A stretch of 50,080 bases of DNA from Acetobacteraceae bacterium (GCA_947476855.1 CANJSR010000001.1:1-50080); one strand, 5' to 3'; positions 20,057 through 28,664 are shown, counted from the stretch's first letter. The notes: a model not told the origin generated them from the letters alone. Program-made: numbers and translations.

Positions 20057-20326
20057 CTACTCCGCGGCGAGGGCCACGGGCTTGACGGAGATATGCACGC
20101 GACCGCCGGACTTGGTGGCGAATTCCACCTTGCCGTCGATCAGGGAGAAGATGGTGTGGTCGCGGCCGAGGCCGACATTCTCACCGGGGTACCACTTGGT
20201 GCCGCGCTGCCGGATCAGGATGTTGCCGGCCACCACGGACTGGCCACCGGACTTCTTGATCCCGAGGCGGCGGCCTTCGGTATCGCGACCGTTGCGGGAT
20301 GAACCGCCTGCCTTTTTATGTGCCAT
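20057..20326 (-). CDS. rpmA: 50S ribosomal protein L27
   Basis: An 89-residue L27. The N-terminus [17 protein letters not shown] is the conserved flexible tail reaching the peptidyl-transferase centre, followed by [12 protein letters not shown]. There is no N-terminal cleavage extension of the Firmicutes type. The start is six bases after the rplU stop, with a GGAGTAAT ribosome-binding site overlapping that stop region. Confidence 0.98.
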   Translation of the reverse strand: MAHKKAGGSSRNGRDTEGRRLGIKKSGGQSVVAGNILIRQRGTKWYPGENVGLGRDHTIFSLIDGKVEFATKSGGRVHISVKPVALAAE

Positions 20327-20332
20327 TTCGGA

Positions 20333-20713
20333 TTACTCCTGCGGATCGGCCGCGGGCGCGGCAGCCGGTTCAGCGACAACCGGGGCGGTGAAGGTCTGGC
20401 CGTCGGCTGTGATCGACGCGACGCGCAGCACGGTGACGTGCTGGCGATGGCCGTTCTTGCGACGGCTGTTCTGCCGGCGGCGCTTCTTGAAGATGATAAC
20501 CTTGTCCAGACGGTCCTGGGCGATGACCGTGGCGGCCACCGAGGCGCCCGCGACGACAGGAGAGCCGATGGTCAGGCTGCCCTCTCCGCCCACCGCGAGG
20601 ACATCGGTGAACGTCACCGTCCCGCCGGGTTCGGCGTCCAGTTTTTCCACCTTCAGCACCACGTTCGGCGATACGCGGTATTGCTTCCCGCCGGTGCGGA
20701 TCACAGCAAACAT
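20333..20713 (-). CDS. rplU: 50S ribosomal protein L21
   Basis: A 126-residue L21. [14 protein letters not shown] is the family start, and the basic stretch [16 protein letters not shown] near 80-95 contacts 23S rRNA. It carries an alanine/proline-rich acidic tail of about 20 residues beyond the usual end, a variation common in alphaproteobacteria. ATG 20713 is preceded by GGAAAG at good spacing. It is the first gene of the rplU-rpmA(-obgE) transcript. Confidence 0.97.
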   Translation of the reverse strand: MFAVIRTGGKQYRVSPNVVLKVEKLDAEPGGTVTFTDVLAVGGEGSLTIGSPVVAGASVAATVIAQDRLDKVIIFKKRRRQNSRRKNGHRQHVTVLRVASITADGQTFTAPVVAEPAAAPAADPQE

Positions 20714-20773
20714 GAGTACGACTTTCCAACACATCGCGAGCGGACAGGATGCCTGGCCGCCGAGGAAGGGCGG

Positions 20774-20801
20774 GTTATAGCGGTGCGGCCGCCCGTGTCA
20801 A
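20774..20801 (-). promoter_or_regulatory. Near-consensus housekeeping-sigma promoter for rplU-rpmA
   Basis: On the minus strand a TTGACA box (20796-20801) and a TATAAC box (20774-20779) are separated by 16 bases. Start of transcription would fall near 20767, giving a leader of about 55 bases before the rplU ATG. The boxes match sigma-70 consensus at 11 of 12 positions and lie just upstream of a ribosomal-protein operon. Confidence 0.75.
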
Positions 20802-20870
20802 CGCGGATGTGATCGCAAAGCCATGATCCCGTGATGATGATGCACGATCGGCTCGGGATTCCCGCTCTTG

Positions 20871-21725
20871 TCAATGTGGCGCGCGGGCGGCGGAGATCAA
20901 TTCATCCCGGAGGTGCGCCACGGAGTCATCGATCGCGTTCAACAGCTTCAGACCAGCCACCCCGCCATCGCCCAACAGGCGCTTGCGCGCGACCTGTCGG
21001 ATCGCGGTGGTGATGGAGCCGATCGCGGAACCGATCTCGACATGAAGCCGGCGCAGCGCCGCCCCGTCCCGCTCCGCCGCGCGGAGCAGGGACACAGCCC
21101 GGTCGCAAAGCGTGCTCACGAGCTCATAACCAAGCGTCCGGGCCAGGTCCTCGATGTGATGGAGCGTGTTGAGGAGGGCGCGTAGCAGGGCGGGCAGGTC
21201 GCGCTGCCGATAAGGCAGCGTTGCCAGAACTTCCTCAAGCGCCGTGATCCCCGCCATCATCTGCGTATGATAGCGCTCGGCCGTCGCATCCGGTCCGGCG
21301 GTGTCAATCGGTCCTGTCGCGCTCTTGCCCAGCCCAAGCACGGCGCCGATCCGTTCAATCAGGCGGATGACAGAGATCGGCTTGGGGACCCATGCGCTGA
21401 TACCCAGGTTCTGCGCTGCGGCGATCGTGGCGGGATTTCCTTCCGCGCTGAGCATGATGACAGGCCACCCCGCCCCATACCCGGCGTCACACAGGGCACG
21501 GAGGAACATGAGACCGTCCATGGGCGCCATCTGGTAGTCGCAGATCAGCAGGTCGAACGTGTGGCTGGCACACAGGTCCAGGGCCTCGTGGCCGCTTTGC
21601 GCCTGCTCGATGTGGCGGCAGCCGCGTTTTTGCAGGGCGGCGCGCACCACGGCCCGCATCAGCGGATCGTCGTCGACGCACAGGACGCGAACTTTGGACA
21701 GATCGATCAGGGAGGAGGACGACAT
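20871..21725 (-). CDS. Response regulator with alpha-helical C-terminal domain
   Basis: A 284-residue protein. Residues 11-128 form a receiver domain: acidic pocket Asp18-20 (VDDD), phospho-acceptor Asp63 (ICDYQM), Ser93 and Lys115 (PKP). The remaining 150 residues are predicted all-helical and include LLNTLHHIEDLARTLGYELV, which loosely recalls an Hpt helix or a dimerising four-helix bundle, without a recognised DNA-binding or enzymatic output. No histidine kinase is adjacent. ATG 21725 is chosen; a start six codons earlier is possible. It follows rnd on the same strand after 66 bases. The pathway it serves is unknown. Confidence 0.8.
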   Translation of the reverse strand: MSSSSLIDLSKVRVLCVDDDPLMRAVVRAALQKRGCRHIEQAQSGHEALDLCASHTFDLLICDYQMAPMDGLMFLRALCDAGYGAGWPVIMLSAEGNPATIAAAQNLGISAWVPKPISVIRLIERIGAVLGLGKSATGPIDTAGPDATAERYHTQMMAGITALEEVLATLPYRQRDLPALLRALLNTLHHIEDLARTLGYELVSTLCDRAVSLLRAAERDGAALRRLHVEIGSAIGSITTAIRQVARKRLLGDGGVAGLKLLNAIDDSVAHLRDELISAARAPH

Positions 21726-21771
21726 TGTACGCCTGTGCAACAACGGGCAGCCCCCATTGTCGCGGCAAACG

Positions 21772-21788
21772 GTAAACCGGTGGTTAAC
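21772..21788. promoter_or_regulatory. Interrupted palindrome upstream of the response regulator gene
   Basis: GTAAACC-GGT-GGTTAAC has 6 of 7 matching positions between arms and lies about 47 bases before the response-regulator ATG. It could be an operator. One copy only is seen, so confidence is low. Confidence 0.25.
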
Positions 21789-21791
21789 GGC

Positions 21792-22979
21792 TCAGCCGGT
21801 GATCGGGATCAGCCGGATCTTTCGGCCCGCCACACCCAGCGAGACCTCTCCCCGTTTCAACGCCAGCGCGTCGTTGCCGAACACGACACGGCGCCAGCCA
21901 TGCAGCGCGGGGACATCGGGTTCGTCCTCGGTGGCGAGACGGTCGATGTCGTCGGAGGAGGCGACCAGCCGGGGCGCCACGTGGTTGTCCTCGCATTTGC
22001 CGGCCAGCAGGACCTTCAGCAGGGCGACCAGCGCGGCGGAGGGGCGTCCCCCGTCACGCGCCTGGGCAGGCGCGGGCAGATCGGCGTCCGGCAGGCGGCG
22101 GACCTGCTCCACGACTTCCAGCAGCGCGACGCCGGTGCGGCCCTCGGCGAACCCGCGGGTGACCCCGCGTGCGCGGGACAGCTCGTCGGCGGTGCGGGGC
22201 GCGGTCGCGGCGATCTCCAGCAGGGACTCATCCTTCACGAGACGCTGGCGGGGAACATTGACGCGCTGGGCCTCACGTTCCCGCCACGCCGCGAGGGCCT
22301 GGACCATGGCGAGGAACCGCCGGTTGTTGCCGCGGGGACGCAGCCGTTCCCAGGCGGTCTCCGGATCGGCGCGATAGGTGGCCGGGTCCTGCAGGACGGC
22401 CATCTCCTCGGTGACCCAGTCGAGCCGACCGTCGGCCGCCAGCCGGTCGCACAGCTTCTCATACACATCGCGCAGATGCGTCACATCAGCGGCCGCGTAG
22501 GTGATCTGGGCCGGCGAGAGGGGACGTGCCGCCCAGTCGCTGAACCGATGTGCCTTGTCGATGGTTCCGCCGGTCAGGCCGGAGACGAGCGAGTCGTAGC
22601 CTACCTGGTCTCCGAAGCCGGCCACCATCGCCGCGATCTGCGTGTCGAACAGCGGGCGTGGTGTGTCGCCGAACAACTGCACGAAAATCTCGACATCCTG
22701 GCGGGCGGCATGAAACACCTTCGGGACCGTCGTATCGGCGAGCAGGGCGCCCAAGGGCGAAAGGTCGATGCCCGCGGCCAGTGCGTCCACGACGGCGACC
22801 TCCGCCACCCCCCCCAACTGGACGACACAGAGCTCCGGCCAGTAGGTTTTCTCTCGCATGAATTCGGTGTCGATCGTTACGAACCGCTCCTGCCGCAGGC
22901 GCGCACAGGTTTCGGCCAGGGCGGCCGAGGTGGTGATCAGGGTCGGGGCGGGATGATTGGACGGGATGTGGCGAGGCAT
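21792..22979 (-). CDS. rnd: Ribonuclease D
   Basis: A 395-residue 3'-5' exoribonuclease for tRNA maturation. The DEDDy catalytic set is visible: Asp37 and Glu39 in TIDTEFMRE, Asp95 in ARQDVEIF, and Tyr161/Asp165 in ITYAAADVTHL. HRDC-type helical domains follow in the C-terminal half (for example RFLAMVQALAAWRE). It is divergent from rplY, sharing a 135-base intergenic region. Confidence 0.94.
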   Translation of the reverse strand: MPRHIPSNHPAPTLITTSAALAETCARLRQERFVTIDTEFMREKTYWPELCVVQLGGVAEVAVVDALAAGIDLSPLGALLADTTVPKVFHAARQDVEIFVQLFGDTPRPLFDTQIAAMVAGFGDQVGYDSLVSGLTGGTIDKAHRFSDWAARPLSPAQITYAAADVTHLRDVYEKLCDRLAADGRLDWVTEEMAVLQDPATYRADPETAWERLRPRGNNRRFLAMVQALAAWREREAQRVNVPRQRLVKDESLLEIAATAPRTADELSRARGVTRGFAEGRTGVALLEVVEQVRRLPDADLPAPAQARDGGRPSAALVALLKVLLAGKCEDNHVAPRLVASSDDIDRLATEDEPDVPALHGWRRVVFGNDALALKRGEVSLGVAGRKIRLIPITG

Positions 22980-23003
22980 GAGCGGCTTCTACACGCACCC
23001 GCA

Positions 23004-23029
23004 CCCACGGGGAATGCCCACGGGGAATG
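23004..23029. repeat. Perfect 13-base tandem duplication in the rnd/rplY intergenic region
   Basis: The unit CCCACGGGGAATG occurs twice back to back (23004-23016 and 23017-23029), immediately upstream of the putative rplY -35 box. It may be a regulator site repeated in phase or a replication slippage product. Confidence 0.8.
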
Positions 23030-23031
23030 TC

Positions 23032-23060
23032 TTGCTCCGCGGGGTTACGTGAGCTAAATG
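23032..23060 (+). promoter_or_regulatory. Putative promoter of rplY
   Basis: TTGCTC (23032-23037) and TAAATG (23055-23060) are separated by 17 bases. Transcription would begin near 23067, right at the base of the leader hairpin. Both boxes are four-of-six matches. Confidence 0.5.
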
Positions 23061-23067
23061 CCCGCCC

Positions 23068-23093
23068 GCGCCGGCACCCCTGGAGGCCGGCGC
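23068..23093 (+). promoter_or_regulatory. Perfect 8-base-pair GC hairpin in the rplY leader
   Basis: GCGCCGGC (23068-23075) and GCCGGCGC (23086-23093) enclose a ten-base loop and are followed by TTT, then the rplY ribosome-binding site AGGAG at 23104-23108. It would be the first element of the transcript from the putative promoter. It may be a stabilising 5' hairpin, an L25 autoregulatory site or a weak attenuator; the sequence does not decide which. Confidence 0.6.
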
Positions 23094-23114
23094 TTTGTCA
23101 TTCAGGAGCAGATC

Positions 23115-23756
23115 ATGGCCAATGTAGTAGGAATCGAGGCCGAGATCCGTCTGCGAGCCGGTAAGGGGGCGGCGCGGGCGACTCGGCGGGCGGGCAAGGT
23201 GCCCGCGGTGGTGTATGGCGGACATCTGGAGCCGACGCTGCTCGCGCTGGACCCTCGGGTCATCGTGCGCGAACTGCATCGCGGCGGCTGGCAGTCCCGC
23301 TTGTATGAGATCACGGCCGGTGAAGGCACGATCCGCGCGTTGATCCGCGGCGTGCAGTTCCACCCGGTGTCGGACGCGCCCGAGCATGTCGACTTCCAGC
23401 GCCTGGTGCCTGGGGAGCGGATCAAGGTGTCGGTGCCTGTGCACTTCGACAATGAATTGATCAGCCCCGGCCTGAAGCGCGGCGGCGTGCTGAACGTCGT
23501 GCATCACGCGGTCGACGTGGTCTGCGACGCGGACAACATCCCCGAGCAGTTCACCGCCGACATGGCGCCGCTGGATTTCAACGACAACGTCCGCTGGCAC
23601 GACCTGAAGGGCACCGAGAACTCACGCCCGCTGGTCGGTACCGACTTCGTCGTCGCCACCGTCGTGCCGCCGGCCAAGGTTGAGGTCGCGGCCGAGACGG
23701 CCCAGGCGGGTGGCTCCAAGGCCCCGGCCAAGAAGGCCGCCGCCAAGAAGGGCTGA
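23115..23756 (+). CDS. rplY: 50S ribosomal protein L25/general stress protein Ctc
   Basis: A 213-residue CTC-type L25, which binds 5S rRNA. The N-terminal L25 domain starts at [22 protein letters not shown] with [10 protein letters not shown], and the C-terminal TL5 beta domain follows from about residue 100. The tail is alanine/lysine-rich ([10 protein letters not shown]). ATG 23115 has AGGAG seven bases upstream; an earlier in-frame ATG at 23058 lies before the hairpin and is rejected. pth follows after five bases, the usual rplY-pth-ychF order. Confidence 0.96.
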   Translation: MANVVGIEAEIRLRAGKGAARATRRAGKVPAVVYGGHLEPTLLALDPRVIVRELHRGGWQSRLYEITAGEGTIRALIRGVQFHPVSDAPEHVDFQRLVPGERIKVSVPVHFDNELISPGLKRGGVLNVVHHAVDVVCDADNIPEQFTADMAPLDFNDNVRWHDLKGTENSRPLVGTDFVVATVVPPAKVEVAAETAQAGGSKAPAKKAAAKKG

Positions 23757-23761
23757 TCCGG

Positions 23762-24340
23762 ATGAAACTGTGGGTCGGCCTCGGTAATCCAGAGCCGGGG
23801 ATGGCCCGCAACCGGCACAATATCGGCTTCATGGCGCTCGACGTCATCGCGCACCGCCACGGGTTCTCCCCGTGGCGGCAGCGCTTCAAGGGGCTGGTGG
23901 CGGAAGGCACGATTGGCGGCCCGAAAATCCTGGCGCTGAAACCGATGACCTACATGAACGTGTCCGGCGAGTCGGTGCAGCCAGCGGCCGCGTTCTACAA
24001 GCTGCCGGTCGAGGACATCGTCGCGTTCCACGACGAGCTTGACCTGGTGCCCGGCAAGATGCGGGTGAAGCAGGGTGGCGGGGCGGCGGGCCATAACGGG
24101 CTTCGGTCCATGGATCGGTCGCTGGGCTCTCCCAACTACTGGCGCGTGCGGCTGGGCATCGGTCATCCCGGCGACAAGGACCGCGTCCTGGGCTACGTTC
24201 TCGGTGATTTCGGCAAGGACGACCGCGACTGGCTCGTCGGTTTGCTGGATGCCGTGGCGGATGCCGCGCCTCTGCTGGCGGGCGGCAAGCCCGCGGATTT
24301 CATGACCAAGGTCGCGCTGCTGACCAAGGAAGGCGCATAG
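23762..24340 (+). CDS. pth: Peptidyl-tRNA hydrolase
   Basis: A 192-residue enzyme that releases peptides from prematurely dropped peptidyl-tRNAs. [18 protein letters not shown] holds the catalytic His19, followed by [11 protein letters not shown] and [27 protein letters not shown] with its conserved Asp and Asn. It starts five bases after rplY, and its stop is immediately followed by the ychF ATG. Confidence 0.97.
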   Translation: MKLWVGLGNPEPGMARNRHNIGFMALDVIAHRHGFSPWRQRFKGLVAEGTIGGPKILALKPMTYMNVSGESVQPAAAFYKLPVEDIVAFHDELDLVPGKMRVKQGGGAAGHNGLRSMDRSLGSPNYWRVRLGIGHPGDKDRVLGYVLGDFGKDDRDWLVGLLDAVADAAPLLAGGKPADFMTKVALLTKEGA

Positions 24341-25435
24341 ATGGGCTTCAATTGCGGCATTGTCGGCCTCCCCAACGTGGGCAAGTCGACCCTGTTCAAC
24401 GCGCTGACCGCGACCGCCGCGGCCCAGGCGGCAAATTATCCGTTCTGCACGATCGAGCCGAATGTCGGCCGCGTCGGCGTGCCCGATCCGCGTCTGGATG
24501 TGCTCGCCGAGATCGGCAAGTCCATCAAGGTCGTCCCGACGTCGCTTGAATTCGTGGACATCGCCGGCCTGGTGCGCGGCGCGTCCCGGGGCGAAGGCCT
24601 GGGCAACCAGTTCCTGGCCAATATCCGGGAGGTGGACGCGATCATCCACGTCCTGCGGTGCTTCGAGGACAGCGACGTCACCCACGTCGAAGGCTCCATC
24701 GATCCGCTGCGCGATGCCGACGTGGTCGAGACCGAACTGATGCTGTCCGACCTCGACAGCCTGGAGCGCCGCCTGAACACCGCGCAGAAGCGCGCCCGCG
24801 GCGGGGACAAGGAAAGCATCGCCGCCGTCGCGATCATGGAACCGCTGGTGAAGGCGCTGCAGGACGGCCGCCCCGCCCGCACCGCGATCCCCGATGGGCA
24901 GGAGGAAGCGGTCCGCCGCCTGCAACTGCTGACCTCAAAGCCCGTATTGTATGTCTGTAATGTCGAGGAATCCTCGGCCGCGACCGGCAACGCGTTCTCA
25001 GCCAAGGTCGAGGAGAAGGCCAAGGCTGAGGGTGCCCGCGTCGTGATCGTTTCCGCCGCTATCGAGGCCGAAATCTCCCAACTGCCGCAAACCGAGCGGG
25101 TAGAGTTCCTGGAAGGGCTGGGGCTGCACGACAGCGGCCTGGATCGCGTGATCCGCAGCGGGTACGATCTGTTGGGCCTGCTGACCTATTTCACCTGCGG
25201 GCCGAAAGAGACCCACGCCTGGACCATCACCCAGGGCACCAAGGCACCGCAGGCCGCCGCCGTGATCCACAAGGATTTCGAGCGCGGCTTCATCGCCTGC
25301 GAAACCATCGCCTATCCGGACTATGTCGCCTGCCGCGGAGAGGCCGGCGCCAAGGAAACCGGCAAGATGCGGGTCGAGGGCAAGGAATACGTCGTCCGCG
25401 ACGGCGACGTTCTGCTGTTCCGCTTCAACGTCTGA
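24341..25435 (+). CDS. ychF: Redox-regulated ATPase YchF (Ola1)
   Basis: A 364-residue Obg-superfamily P-loop protein that prefers ATP to GTP and associates with ribosomes. GLPNVGKSTLFNAL is G1 near residue 8, DIAGLVRGASRGEGLG is G3, and the C-terminal TGS domain includes GKMRVEGKEYVVRDGDVLLFRFNV. It follows pth without a gap and is probably the last gene of the rplY-pth-ychF transcript. Confidence 0.97.
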   Translation: MGFNCGIVGLPNVGKSTLFNALTATAAAQAANYPFCTIEPNVGRVGVPDPRLDVLAEIGKSIKVVPTSLEFVDIAGLVRGASRGEGLGNQFLANIREVDAIIHVLRCFEDSDVTHVEGSIDPLRDADVVETELMLSDLDSLERRLNTAQKRARGGDKESIAAVAIMEPLVKALQDGRPARTAIPDGQEEAVRRLQLLTSKPVLYVCNVEESSAATGNAFSAKVEEKAKAEGARVVIVSAAIEAEISQLPQTERVEFLEGLGLHDSGLDRVIRSGYDLLGLLTYFTCGPKETHAWTITQGTKAPQAAAVIHKDFERGFIACETIAYPDYVACRGEAGAKETGKMRVEGKEYVVRDGDVLLFRFNV

Positions 25436-25452
25436 AGGCTGGCGGAGAGTCC

Positions 25453-25579
25453 GCGTTCCCGGCGGGCTCGGGCTGATCTGCCGTCCGGGCATGGCTGAAC
25501 ACATGACGGCGTGTTAATCCGACAAATCGCGCACCCCCGGCACGCCCATCCCGCCGGATCACGACCTTGCCGGGAACGC
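25453..25579 (+). repeat. Long-range inverted repeat between ychF and the DMT transporter gene
   Basis: GCGTTCCCGGC (25453-25463) is the exact reverse complement of GCCGGGAACGC (25569-25579). In RNA the helix extends to 14 pairs with two G-U wobbles (25453-25466 with 25566-25579). The downstream arm contains the GGGAA in front of the transporter ATG at 25584, so pairing would mask that ribosome-binding site. A short hairpin at 25442-25454 overlaps the upstream arm. No other gene lies in this 148-base gap. Confidence 0.5.
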
Positions 25580-25583
25580 CTTC

Positions 25584-26489
25584 ATGCCGATATGGATACC
25601 CATCGCGGTCACGGCCGCGCTGTTTCAATGCTGGCGTACGGCCATGCAGCAGAAACTGCGCGGTCAGATGTCTGTCAATGCAGCCGGTTTCGTGCGCTAC
25701 CTTTATGGCGCGCCCATGGCGCTGGTCCTGTTCACGATTGCCCTTTCCGTGACGGAACAGCCCGTACCCACGCCGAATCCCACCTTCCTGATGTGGTGCG
25801 CCGCCGGCGGTCTGTTCCAGATTCTGGCCACGAACCTGCTGATCATGTCCTTCGGCTATCGGAACTTCGCCGTCGGCACCGCCTACTCCAAAACCGAAAC
25901 CGTGCAGAGCGCGATCATCGCGATGGTCATCCTGGGAGAGGTCCTCAACCCCTTCGCCTGGATCGGCATTGTCGTCGGGTTGATCGGCGTGATGACGCTG
26001 TCGCTCGCGGGACGAGGGCTGAATGCGGCGTCGCTCATTCAAGCGACCATCCAGCCGGCGGCTCTGTGTGGCCTCAGTTCCGGCCTGATCTTCGGATTCA
26101 CCACGGTATTCATCAAACTGGCGAACATTGCCCTGCCCGGCGAAAGCCTCGTCGTCCGGGCATTGTTCGCGTTGGTGGTTACCAATGGCATGCAGATCAT
26201 GATGCAGGGTGCCTATCTGCTTTGGCGCGAACCGGCGGAACTCAAGAAGGCGTTCACAAGCTGGCGCACGTCCATGTGGGTGGGCACGCTTTCCGCCTGC
26301 GGTTCGGCCTGCTGGTTCACCGGCTTCGCCATCGCCGATGTCGCGCTGGTGCGCGCGGTCGGTCAGGTTGAGATCGTCTTCACGTTGCTGTTCAGCCGCT
26401 TCTACCTGAAGGAGACCCTGAAGCCAGGTGATGTCGCAGGGTTGGTACTGGTGGTGTTCGGCGTGCTGCTGATCATTGTCTTGCATTGA
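25584..26489 (+). CDS. DMT-superfamily (EamA) transporter
   Basis: A 301-residue inner-membrane protein with about ten hydrophobic segments in two EamA halves (about 1-140 and 150-300). The C-terminal half ends GLVLVVFGVLLIIVLH. The family exports or imports small metabolites; a substrate cannot be told from sequence. Its stop overlaps the TTG start of the MATE gene, so the two transporters are co-translated. Confidence 0.85.
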   Translation: MPIWIPIAVTAALFQCWRTAMQQKLRGQMSVNAAGFVRYLYGAPMALVLFTIALSVTEQPVPTPNPTFLMWCAAGGLFQILATNLLIMSFGYRNFAVGTAYSKTETVQSAIIAMVILGEVLNPFAWIGIVVGLIGVMTLSLAGRGLNAASLIQATIQPAALCGLSSGLIFGFTTVFIKLANIALPGESLVVRALFALVVTNGMQIMMQGAYLLWREPAELKKAFTSWRTSMWVGTLSACGSACWFTGFAIADVALVRAVGQVEIVFTLLFSRFYLKETLKPGDVAGLVLVVFGVLLIIVLH

Positions 26490-27829
26490 ACACCAACGTG
26501 ACGACACCAACCCACGCGGTTCTCCTCCGCCGGATCGGCAGCCTCGCGGCCCCGACTACCCTGGTCGTCGCGCTGCAGGTCATTGGGCAACTGGTCGAAA
26601 CCTGGCTCGCCGCTCGCCAGGGTACCGCGGCCCTGGCGGCGTGGGCCGTCGTTCTGCCATTTGCCCTGCTGATGCAGATGGCCTCCGCCGGGGCGATGGG
26701 CGGTGGGGTCGTCTCCGCCGTCGCACGCTCCCTGGGCGCCAGGCAGCCTGACCAGGCCGCGGCCCTGGTGCTCCACGCCCTGGTGATTGCTGGCATAGCG
26801 GGGATCCTGTTCGCGGTCCTTCTTGCCGGCATGCCGCATTGGCTCTTCGGCTTGATCGCTGGCCCAGAGACGGCCGCCGAGGCCGCACCCTATGCGTTCT
26901 GGCTGTTCGGCGTCGGCGCGATCCCTGTCTGGCTCACGAATACCCTCGCCTCGGTTCTGCGCGGCGGCGGGCGGCACGGATTGGCCAGCCGCATCCTTTC
27001 CGTGGGCGGGTTCGTGAGCCCGATCCTCGCCTGGTTCCTGATGGAGCCCTGCGGCTTCGGCCTCAAAGGGGCGGGAATGGCGGTGGCCTTCGTCTTCCTT
27101 GCCTCCACCGTCGCCATGGCGATCCCAGTGCTCCGGGGGGCGGCGGGCTTTGTCCCGATCCTCATGGTCCGTCCACGCGCGGCTCTGTTCTCACGCATCC
27201 TTTCGGTGGGGTTGGTGGCCTCGATGATGGCCGCGATCGCCAACCTGACCACGATCATGGTGACCGCGCAGATCGCGGCGCACGGCCCGGCGGCGGTGGC
27301 GGGCTATGGGATTTCCGCGCGGCTCGAGTTCCTGATGATCCCTCTCGCCTTCGGGATTGGGTCGGCCCTGACCGCCTTGGTCGGCCAGGCGGTCGGAGCA
27401 GGAGACTGGGTGACCGCTCGGCGGACCGCATGGACAGGTGGACTGTTGGCATTGGCGGTGGCTGGCTCGGTCGGGCTGACAGTCTCCGTGTTTCCATACG
27501 GCTTCGCGACCGTATTCTCTTCTGATCCAGCCGTGGTGGCGATTGCCGCCCGAGCCCTGACATTCATCGCGCCGGCTTGCGCGGGATTCGGCGTGGGAAT
27601 GGCGCTCTATTTCGCATCCATTGGCGCGGCCCGCATGCGCTGGCCGGTTGTGGCGGGACTGTCCCGTATCGGCCTGGCGGTAGGAGGCGGCTGGCTTCTG
27701 GGGCGGCATTTTGGCTTCGGACTGGATGGTCACTTCATCGCCGTCGCGGTTGGCATCACCGCTTATGGCTCGATCATCGCGGCGGCGGTTCGGCCGGGTG
27801 TCTGGTCTGCTCCCAAGCCTGTGGCGTAG
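26486..27829 (+). CDS. MATE-family efflux transporter
   Basis: A 447-residue polytopic protein with about 12 hydrophobic segments. Typical MATE features include GQLVETWLAARQGTAALAAWA near the N-terminus and GIGSALTALVGQAVGAGDW at the start of the second half. The start is a TTG at 26486 overlapping the upstream TGA (TTGA); GTG 26498 is the alternative. MATE proteins use Na+ or H+ gradients to expel cationic compounds. Coupling to the DMT transporter gene suggests joint function, but nothing identifies the substrate. Confidence 0.88.
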   Translation: MNTNVTTPTHAVLLRRIGSLAAPTTLVVALQVIGQLVETWLAARQGTAALAAWAVVLPFALLMQMASAGAMGGGVVSAVARSLGARQPDQAAALVLHALVIAGIAGILFAVLLAGMPHWLFGLIAGPETAAEAAPYAFWLFGVGAIPVWLTNTLASVLRGGGRHGLASRILSVGGFVSPILAWFLMEPCGFGLKGAGMAVAFVFLASTVAMAIPVLRGAAGFVPILMVRPRAALFSRILSVGLVASMMAAIANLTTIMVTAQIAAHGPAAVAGYGISARLEFLMIPLAFGIGSALTALVGQAVGAGDWVTARRTAWTGGLLALAVAGSVGLTVSVFPYGFATVFSSDPAVVAIAARALTFIAPACAGFGVGMALYFASIGAARMRWPVVAGLSRIGLAVGGGWLLGRHFGFGLDGHFIAVAVGITAYGSIIAAAVRPGVWSAPKPVA

Positions 27830-27874
27830 AGTCGCACCGGACCAAGCATAGGACCCCGGGGGTCTTGTTGAGCG

Positions 27875-28657
27875 TCACCGCCGCCGTCGGTGCATCGCCA
27901 GCAATACCGCGGAAAAGCCAAGTTGCGCGAGAAGCGCGGTCGCCATGCCCCACCATACCCCCACATGATTGGCGGTCGCGCCCAGAACGGCCAGCGCAAT
28001 GGCGAAGCCCGGCATCGCGCGCATCGTACCGGCGAACAGGGCAGCCGACGCGACACCTCCCATCCTCGGCAGGGCCATCAACGCCAGTCCGCTGAGCATG
28101 ATCGGGAAAACCGCTGCCATGCCGGTCAGGGTTGGGCCCATCCAGGTGCTTGCCGTCACGACGGTGGCCACCAGGACGCCAACCATCAGGCCGCGAAGGG
28201 GAAGTTCATACCAACGCCGGCCCGCGGGGCGCTTTGTCGGCAGGCCGGCGCGGAGGGCGGGCCGCGTGAGCGGCACGAAGACGCCGATGATCACGACATT
28301 CAGCAAGACGGCGGTTGCCAGGGACCACTCCCACTGGCGCAGCAGTCCGACTGTGAGGAACCAGCACACGATCGCGCCGAGGAGCACGAACGGCCATCGC
28401 CAGCGGGGGGCCAGCAGGACCACCGCCAGGATGAAGGTCTGTGTGGCCGCGTTGGCGACCAGGCCGCCGACGGCTCCGGCTGCGATGAAGGCCGCGTCCT
28501 GTTCCATCGCCAACATCACGAAGGCCGGGCCCGCCGAAATCGGCAGGCTCACCAGCAGCCCACCCCAGAACGGGCCGAGCAATTCGGCGACCGTCGAGAC
28601 CGTGACGACGAAACCCGCGCCGATGACGGCGCGGAGCAGAACGATCCACCAGATCAC
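27875..28657 (-). CDS. Unrecognised integral membrane protein with internal repeat
   Basis: A 260-residue protein with about eight hydrophobic segments and a positively charged C-terminus (HRRRR). I do not recognise the family. The two halves share a motif: GPFWGGLLVSLPISAGPAF near residue 29 and GPTLTGMAAVFPIMLSGLAL near residue 178, each a GP-x2-xG-x5-PI pattern, which suggests an internally duplicated transporter-like fold. It starts seven bases after the der stop on the same strand, so it is probably co-transcribed with der, and is convergent with the MATE gene. Confidence 0.65.
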   Translation of the reverse strand: MIWWIVLLRAVIGAGFVVTVSTVAELLGPFWGGLLVSLPISAGPAFVMLAMEQDAAFIAAGAVGGLVANAATQTFILAVVLLAPRWRWPFVLLGAIVCWFLTVGLLRQWEWSLATAVLLNVVIIGVFVPLTRPALRAGLPTKRPAGRRWYELPLRGLMVGVLVATVVTASTWMGPTLTGMAAVFPIMLSGLALMALPRMGGVASAALFAGTMRAMPGFAIALAVLGATANHVGVWWGMATALLAQLGFSAVLLAMHRRRR

Positions 28658-28664
28658 GGCAGGG

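Noticed and set aside
27846..27866. GC palindrome GACCCC-G-GGGGTC as a terminator between the MATE and membrane-protein genes.
   Set aside because: The one-base centre cannot form a proper hairpin loop and no U-tract follows.
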